DNA of 27,859 nt, taken from positions 105,659 to 133,517 of the forward strand of contig JAOAEQ010000007.1 of assembly GCA_026416715.1 (NCBI GenBank), in the 5' to 3' direction. Below, one piece after another: positions 24,009 through 27,859 of this stretch. Source of the DNA: a bacterium. GTDB taxonomy: Bacteria > UBP4 > UBA4092 > JAOAEQ01. Numbering within the stretch: the stretch's first letter is position 1; the number at the start of each line of letters is the position of its first letter. Below the pieces are notes generated by a model that searched no databases, was not told where the DNA came from, and worked only from the letters and a program-made list of their open reading frames with translations. The position numbers were made by a program, and so were the translations under genes.

Positions 24009-25916
24009 TTAATGTTTTCTTAAGATACGATAATCACCTTTTCGCAAAGTTAATCCTATTCTATCAAAATATTCAAGTAATGGGATAGCTAATTTCCGAG
24101 ATGTTCCTAACGCATCTCGGAATTCCGCAGCTTTAACCTGACCAGAAGCAGATTTAGTAAATAGCTCGATTAGTTTTGATTTCGCTTCTTCAAACTCATC
24201 TTTTCGCAGATAAATATCCGTTGATAACCTAATGAATATACCAAGCTGTTCTAATGCTTTTAAAACTTTCATTACCGATTTATCCGATAGGTGCAGTAAA
24301 GCAGAGATTTCTTCAATACGAGGCGGGTCAAATTTCCGAGTTTTATATAATGTAATAATCGAATCCCGAATTTTCTGTTCTTCTGGGGTAAATACAATTT
24401 GATGTTCAGGCAATCGGATAAATTTACCTTCAGTAATAATTTTCTGCTGCGAGACTAATTCTGCGATAATTTGTCGGTATATTTTCGGTACTACTTCTGG
24501 AGCAACCAAGCTTTTTAATGATTCGTAATCTATTCCCGGCTGTAATGGTTCTTTTTGATGGAACTCGCGAATCCGTCCAATGATATTCTCCTTCATTAGT
24601 TGGATTCGGGATTGTAATGCAGCTTCAGGAATAGTTTCCGATTCGAAGACTTTGATTTCTTCGATAGTATTGAGGAATGCAAATGTTTCTTCTATTCGCT
24701 GATTTACATATTCTGCTAAATCCGAAACTGGAATCGTTAGATGTTGCGATATAGCTAGGAACTGAACTACAATTTCTTTCAAATTATCTGAAGCTAAATG
24801 GTGCATTGCAGAAATAATTGATTCAGTTGGCAATCGATATCGTTCAGCGAATGCGTTGATAATTTTACCTCCGCCGAGTGTATGTTGTGCTTGTTCGTCG
24901 CGGAGAATAAATCGGTCATTTCGCCAAACTGCGAGCGGCGTTTGCAACTTCAATTGCGCGAACGCTGTTTCTCCCGGAAACAATTTCGCTCGGTTCCAGA
25001 AGTGGATATGACAAAGTTCTTCTGCGGTTCCGGTATGCAACCGTAATTTTATTCCGGATTTCAGGTCTAATTTCGCTGATGGAAGCAGATAGAATTGGAC
25101 ATCAATTCGGGTGGTGGTTCTTTTCAACTGTGGGGCACAGACAACATTCCCACGATGGAGTTGAATTTTCTCTATTCCTGGAAGATTGAGCGCAGTTCGT
25201 TGACCAGTTTGCGCTAGTTCTGCTGGAACATTATGCACTTCGATACTACGCACACGGGTTTCGATATTCTGTGGTAGAATGCGAACCGGGTCACCTTGTC
25301 GGATTATACCGGATGCAGGAGTTCCGGTAACAATCGTCCCGAATCCAGGTAGAACGAATACGCGATCGATTGGCATACGGAAATAGCCGGTTGTTGGTCG
25401 AACAGGAACAGTTTTCGATTCTTCAATAATCTTTTGTTTCAGTTCAGGAATTCCTTGTCCGGTTATTGCAGAGACCTGGAGAATTGGGAAGTGGGCTAAG
25501 GTAGTATTTGCGGATAACCGCTGGATTTGTTGGATGACCGTTTGGATACGTTCCGGCGTAACTAAATCAATTTTGGTGATAACGAATATTCCGTGGCTTA
25601 CCCCTAGCAAATGCAGAATTTCCAGGTGTTCTTGCGTTTGCGGCATAACCCCATCGTCGGCAGCAACAACAAATAACACTAAATCTATTCCTGTCGCTCC
25701 GGCGAGCATATTTCGGATGAAACGTTCATGACCAGGAACATCAACAATTCCAGCTCGTTCGCCCGTCGGTAAATCGAAATACGCAAATCCGATGTCAATG
25801 GTTATTCCACGTTCCCGTTCTTCTTTGAACCGATACGTTTCGATACCGGTTAACGCTTTAATTAATTCCGTTTTCCCATGGTCAATATGACCTGCTGTTC
25901 CGATAATAAATGGCAT
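24009..25916 (-). CDS. selB: Selenocysteine-specific elongation factor SelB
   Basis: The 635-aa GTPase brings Sec-tRNA to UGA codons marked by a SECIS element. The G domain shows GHIDHGKT (9-16), [12 protein letters not shown] (36-47), DVPGHE (59-64) and TKID (114-117). EF-Tu-like domains II and III follow ([14 protein letters not shown] onwards). The last 250 residues are the winged-helix repeats that bind SECIS RNA, including the final [20 protein letters not shown] and [19 protein letters not shown] phrases. Length is typical. It is followed after 81 nt by tRNA-Sec. No selA, selD or in-frame-UGA selenoprotein gene was found in the window, so these must lie elsewhere. Confidence 0.96.
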   Translation of the reverse strand: MPFIIGTAGHIDHGKTELIKALTGIETYRFKEERERGITIDIGFAYFDLPTGERAGIVDVPGHERFIRNMLAGATGIDLVLFVVAADDGVMPQTQEHLEILHLLGVSHGIFVITKIDLVTPERIQTVIQQIQRLSANTTLAHFPILQVSAITGQGIPELKQKIIEESKTVPVRPTTGYFRMPIDRVFVLPGFGTIVTGTPASGIIRQGDPVRILPQNIETRVRSIEVHNVPAELAQTGQRTALNLPGIEKIQLHRGNVVCAPQLKRTTTRIDVQFYLLPSAKLDLKSGIKLRLHTGTAEELCHIHFWNRAKLFPGETAFAQLKLQTPLAVWRNDRFILRDEQAQHTLGGGKIINAFAERYRLPTESIISAMHHLASDNLKEIVVQFLAISQHLTIPVSDLAEYVNQRIEETFAFLNTIEEIKVFESETIPEAALQSRIQLMKENIIGRIREFHQKEPLQPGIDYESLKSLVAPEVVPKIYRQIIAELVSQQKIITEGKFIRLPEHQIVFTPEEQKIRDSIITLYKTRKFDPPRIEEISALLHLSDKSVMKVLKALEQLGIFIRLSTDIYLRKDEFEEAKSKLIELFTKSASGQVKAAEFRDALGTSRKLAIPLLEYFDRIGLTLRKGDYRILRKH

Positions 25917-25932
25917 ATATAGAACTTAATTT

Positions 25933-25970
25933 GCTACGAATACGAATATTTGCGCATATTTATTCGTAGC
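25933..25970. repeat. Inverted repeat of CGAATA words upstream of selB
   Basis: GCTACGAATA (25933-25942) is perfectly complementary to TATTCGTAGC (25961-25970), with partly paired CGAATATT/ATATT inside. It lies 17 nt upstream of the selB start, in its mRNA leader, and belongs to the CGAAT-word family. Confidence 0.75.
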
Positions 25971-26030
25971 TGATATATAAATAACTATTTTAGCATAATC
26001 AGTTAGAATAACCTAGAAAGAGTATAAGAG

Positions 26031-26059
26031 AATTAAGGCAATAGCTTATTGCCTTAATT
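26031..26059. repeat. Perfect 13-bp hairpin, AATTAAGGCAATA type
   Basis: AATTAAGGCAATA (26031-26043), GCT loop, TATTGCCTTAATT (26047-26059). The stem extends through AGAG/CTCT with one bulge. There is no T-tract on either strand. Confidence 0.85.
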
Positions 26060-26234
26060 TCTCTCCGCTTCCGCTTCGGATTTCGAACGGATTTGGAGCT
26101 GCACCGAACTAGTTCAGAATAACCTCAAGTTTCCACTAAACACCTGTAATACCAATTTCAATGGGGTTTCACAGTGAGCCAAATCAACTATACAAATTTA
26201 TAGAATTTTAGTTTTGTTAACAACCATTTTTAAT

Positions 26235-26263
26235 TTGACTTTTCTAGGTATTTAGTATATAAT
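26235..26263 (+). promoter_or_regulatory. Near-consensus promoter for the 76-aa gene
   Basis: TTGACT (26235-26240), 17 nt, TATAAT (26258-26263). Together with AAGGAGGT (26308-26315) before ATG 26324 these are among the strongest expression signals in the window. Confidence 0.8.
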
Positions 26264-26323
26264 AACTCTCCTTTTTTTATATAGCAGGCAAAACATCGTT
26301 ATCATTGAAGGAGGTAGAATACT

Positions 26324-26554
26324 ATGGGACGTAGAAAAAAAGGAGTCTCACCGATGCAGAGTACGATATCAAATAAACCGCGACGGCGTGGTCGGCGGAG
26401 AAGAGTGATAACGAGTCCGGAAACGCTCTGGGAAGACCACGAGATGCCCAGTTTCACCTGGTATGATGAAGATGAACAACGGCGAATCGCTGAATTAGAA
26501 CAGCGATATCTAGAGCAAAATGATGATGATTATAGTTGGGCGTATCAGATATAG
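26324..26554 (+). CDS. Small charged protein, unknown
   Basis: The 76-aa protein has a very basic N-terminal half (MGRRKKG, then PRRRGRRRR near residues 19-27) and an acidic, aromatic C-terminal half (PSFTWYDEDEQRR, LEQRYLEQNDDDYSWAY). There is no membrane segment or cysteine. A consensus promoter, an AAGGAGGT ribosome site 8 nt upstream and a strong terminator downstream frame it as a single-gene transcript, so it is very likely real and well expressed. The basic tract suggests nucleic-acid or ribosome binding, which is inference. No family was recognised. Confidence 0.8.
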   Translation: MGRRKKGVSPMQSTISNKPRRRGRRRRVITSPETLWEDHEMPSFTWYDEDEQRRIAELEQRYLEQNDDDYSWAYQI

Positions 26555-26579
26555 ATAATTTGCATTCAGCAAGAGAGTG

Positions 26580-26636
26580 AAGGATTTTAGGCACTTTAAA
26601 AAATAGAGATATCCTAAAATCCTTTTTATTTTTTTT
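26580..26636 (+). terminator. Strong intrinsic terminator of the 76-aa gene
   Basis: AAGGATTTTAGG (26580-26591) pairs perfectly with CCTAAAATCCTT (26613-26624), followed by a T-rich tract to 26636 (12 bases with one A). Confidence 0.93.
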
Positions 26637-26689
26637 AGAAATAGTCGATGGATAAACATATGATTGCGTGCGAATTCGGGTAGTGTTCA

Positions 26690-26719
26690 TTGCAGAAGTT
26701 CAACCGATAATGATACAAT
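26690..26719 (+). promoter_or_regulatory. Candidate promoter for tRNA-Gln
   Basis: TTGCAG (26690-26695) and TACAAT (26714-26719) at 18-nt spacing, ending 23 nt before the mature tRNA 5' end. Confidence 0.4.
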
Positions 26720-26742
26720 GTATATATACAAATCAAATTCAC

Positions 26743-26817
26743 TGCCCCGTTGTGTAACTGGCAGCACGACAGACTCTGGATCTGTTTGTCTAGGTTCGAG
26801 TCCTAGCGGGGCAGCCA
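26743..26817 (+). tRNA. tRNA-Gln (anticodon CTG), CCA encoded
   Basis: The 75-nt gene has a 7-bp acceptor stem TGCCCCG with CGGGGCA, a D-arm GTGT/GCAC, an anticodon stem ACAGA/TCTGT with loop CTCTGGA (anticodon CTG), a T-arm CTAGG-TTCGAGT-CCTAG, discriminator G and CCA. It reads CAG codons. A second tRNA-Gln (TTG) must exist elsewhere. Confidence 0.95.
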
Positions 26818-27165
26818 TTTCCATAAAGTAACATTTCTTTTCCCGACCTACCTAGAGTGTATAATGATTCCTTAACTATTCTTGCTATAATGTTGAATAT
26901 TTGATAGTATAATCACTAGATACATTCGATGCCTATTGGTATTGTTAGATTCCGCTAGTAAAGATACTAGCTATCGCGTAAGCGTAAGAAGAATAATACC
27001 CTTGAATTCGACTTAATCTAAAATCTTACCATTAATTTTATCAAAAAATTTGCTGAGAGGTCAGTGTTAGCTCGAGAGAGAAGGAGAATGACTCCAAATT
27101 ATGATACAATTTAAGAACTTCTAAAACATGGACAGTTAAAAGTATTTTCTATTGAGGAGTAGAAC
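26818..27165. other. 348-nt intergenic region between tRNA-Gln and hsdM
   Basis: AT-rich and without an open frame or recognised RNA. Three TATAAT hexamers (26860, 26886 and 26908) occur, none with a good -35 at 16-18 nt; TACAAT at 27105 lies about 55 nt before hsdM. No duplicate of the tRNA-Gln 3' end was seen here. Confidence 0.5.
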
Positions 27166-27859
27166 ATGGTAAATAACAGTTTAGATATAAAAACACTTGA
27201 AAACTGGTTATGGGAGGCTGCTTGTAGTATAAGAGGAGAGGTTGATGCACCAAAGTATAAAGATTATATACTGCCGCTAATCTTTTTAAAAAGACTTTCA
27301 GATGTTTTTGATGATGAACTTGAAGCACTTGGAGAAAAATTTACCAGCAGAAAAACTGCTGAAGAGCTGATTGAGAAAGACCATAATCTTGTTCGGTTCT
27401 ATCTACCTGAGCAGGCAAGATGGTCTGCCATCTCAAAGCTGACTATAGGGCTAGGCGAATATCTCACCGATGTGGTAAGAGCAATTGCTAGGGAAAATCC
27501 AAAACTGCAGGGCGTAATTGACATTGTAGATTTTAACGCTACCACAGCAGGACAACGGCTCATAAGTGATGAAAGCCTGAAAAGACTTATAGAAATTCTC
27601 GGCAAACATCGTTTAGACAAAAAAGACGTAGAGCCTGACATACTGGGCAGAGCTTATGAATATCTTTTGAGGAAGTTTGCAGAGGGAAGCGGTCAATCAG
27701 CGGGAGAATTTTACACGCCGAAGGAAGTTGCCATATTGATGGGATATATTTTAAACCCAGAACCGGGGCAGGAAGTTTACGACCCATGTTGCGGTTCCGG
27801 CGGGCTATTAATAAAAACCTTTCTCCGTTTCAGGGAAAAATACGGGCAAGACCCTACCT
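27166..27859 (+). CDS. hsdM: Type I restriction-modification methyltransferase subunit HsdM (N-terminal part, cut by window edge)
   Basis: The first 231 residues of the M subunit are present. The N-terminal helical domain (LENWLWEAACSIRG, YILPLIFLKRLSDVF) is followed by ILGRAYEYLLRKFAE, GEFYTPKEVA and the S-adenosylmethionine motif YDPCCGSGGLL near residues 210-220. The catalytic NPPF/NPPY motif lies beyond the edge. HsdM pairs with HsdS to methylate adenine in a bipartite site and with HsdR for restriction; hsdS and hsdR should follow. GAGGAG lies 6 nt before ATG 27166. Arginine codons are 10 of 14 AGA/AGG, against 1 of 25 in phoH, so it was probably acquired horizontally. Confidence 0.95.
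   Translation, partial: MVNNSLDIKTLENWLWEAACSIRGEVDAPKYKDYILPLIFLKRLSDVFDDELEALGEKFTSRKTAEELIEKDHNLVRFYLPEQARWSAISKLTIGLGEYLTDVVRAIARENPKLQGVIDIVDFNATTAGQRLISDESLKRLIEILGKHRLDKKDVEPDILGRAYEYLLRKFAEGSGQSAGEFYTPKEVAILMGYILNPEPGQEVYDPCCGSGGLLIKTFLRFREKYGQDPT

Larger units (their letters stand above)
25917..26323. other. 407-nt intergenic region between divergent selB and the 76-aa gene
   Basis: It holds two inverted repeats (25933-25970 and 26031-26059), a possible minus-strand extended -10 for selB (TGCTAAAAT, 25995-25987) without a good -35, and the promoter of the 76-aa gene (26235-26263). No open frame or known riboswitch was recognised in 26060-26234. Confidence 0.6.

Noticed and set aside
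26031-26059. Intrinsic terminator at the AATTAAGGCAATA hairpin
   Set aside because: No T-tract on either strand and no gene ends next to it.
26818-27165. Integration site (att) in tRNA-Gln for the restriction-modification island
   Set aside because: No second copy of the tRNA-Gln 3' end is visible in the window; the far end of any island lies outside it.

Overview
The window is bacterial, moderately AT-rich and densely coded, with about 25 protein genes, two tRNA genes and many short intergenic repeats. Nothing names a species. The mix of lexA, phoH/pgpH/ybeY/era, an archaeal-type phosphatidylserine decarboxylase, a selenocysteine cassette (selB plus tRNA-Sec), exported TPR and 5'-nucleotidase proteins, and short word-like intergenic repeats suggests an uncultured candidate-phylum-type bacterium. 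That placement is an inference.

Region by region. 1-4722: a gene starting at the left edge on the minus strand (probably the N-terminus of a radical SAM/SPASM-like protein) diverges from a GntR/YtrA-regulated ABC exporter operon. The operon holds the regulator, an ATPase, a plain ABC-2 permease, and a second ABC-2 permease fused to an extracytoplasmic PD40/TolB-like beta-propeller. 4784-7833: a fumarylacetoacetate-hydrolase-family gene (minus), then lexA with a clear autoregulatory dyad, then a radical SAM DNA modification/repair-type protein ending in helix-hairpin-helix. 8126-13969: the housekeeping block phoH, pgpH, ybeY, DUF502, era and a small membrane protein. 14039-15996 (minus): an uncharacterised glycosidase-like TIM barrel followed closely by LD-carboxypeptidase. 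16270-18401: psd and pssA for phosphatidylethanolamine synthesis, an overlapping eight-cysteine protein and a small membrane protein. 18453-23324 (minus): an exported TPR protein, a 70-aa protein, an UshA-type nucleotidase and argG. 23449-25916 (minus): selB, tRNA-Sec, and a GIY-YIG gene lying between two identical 47-bp repeats that carry the tRNA-Sec 3' end and a REP-like palindrome. 26235-26636: a small charged protein with its own consensus promoter, strong Shine-Dalgarno sequence and terminator. 26743-27859: tRNA-Gln(CTG), then a type I restriction-modification hsdM cut by the right edge, with foreign-looking arginine codon usage.

The most unusual items are the GIY-YIG/REP-like/tRNA-Sec arrangement, whose protein C-terminus is encoded by the repeat DNA itself, and the permease-propeller fusion. 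The gene order also links lexA with a repair-type radical SAM enzyme and a cell-wall carboxypeptidase with an unknown TIM-barrel protein. Many intergenic gaps are filled with degenerate short words (CGAAT, CACCAAG, AATTTGG and AATGAC types) rather than unique sequence.
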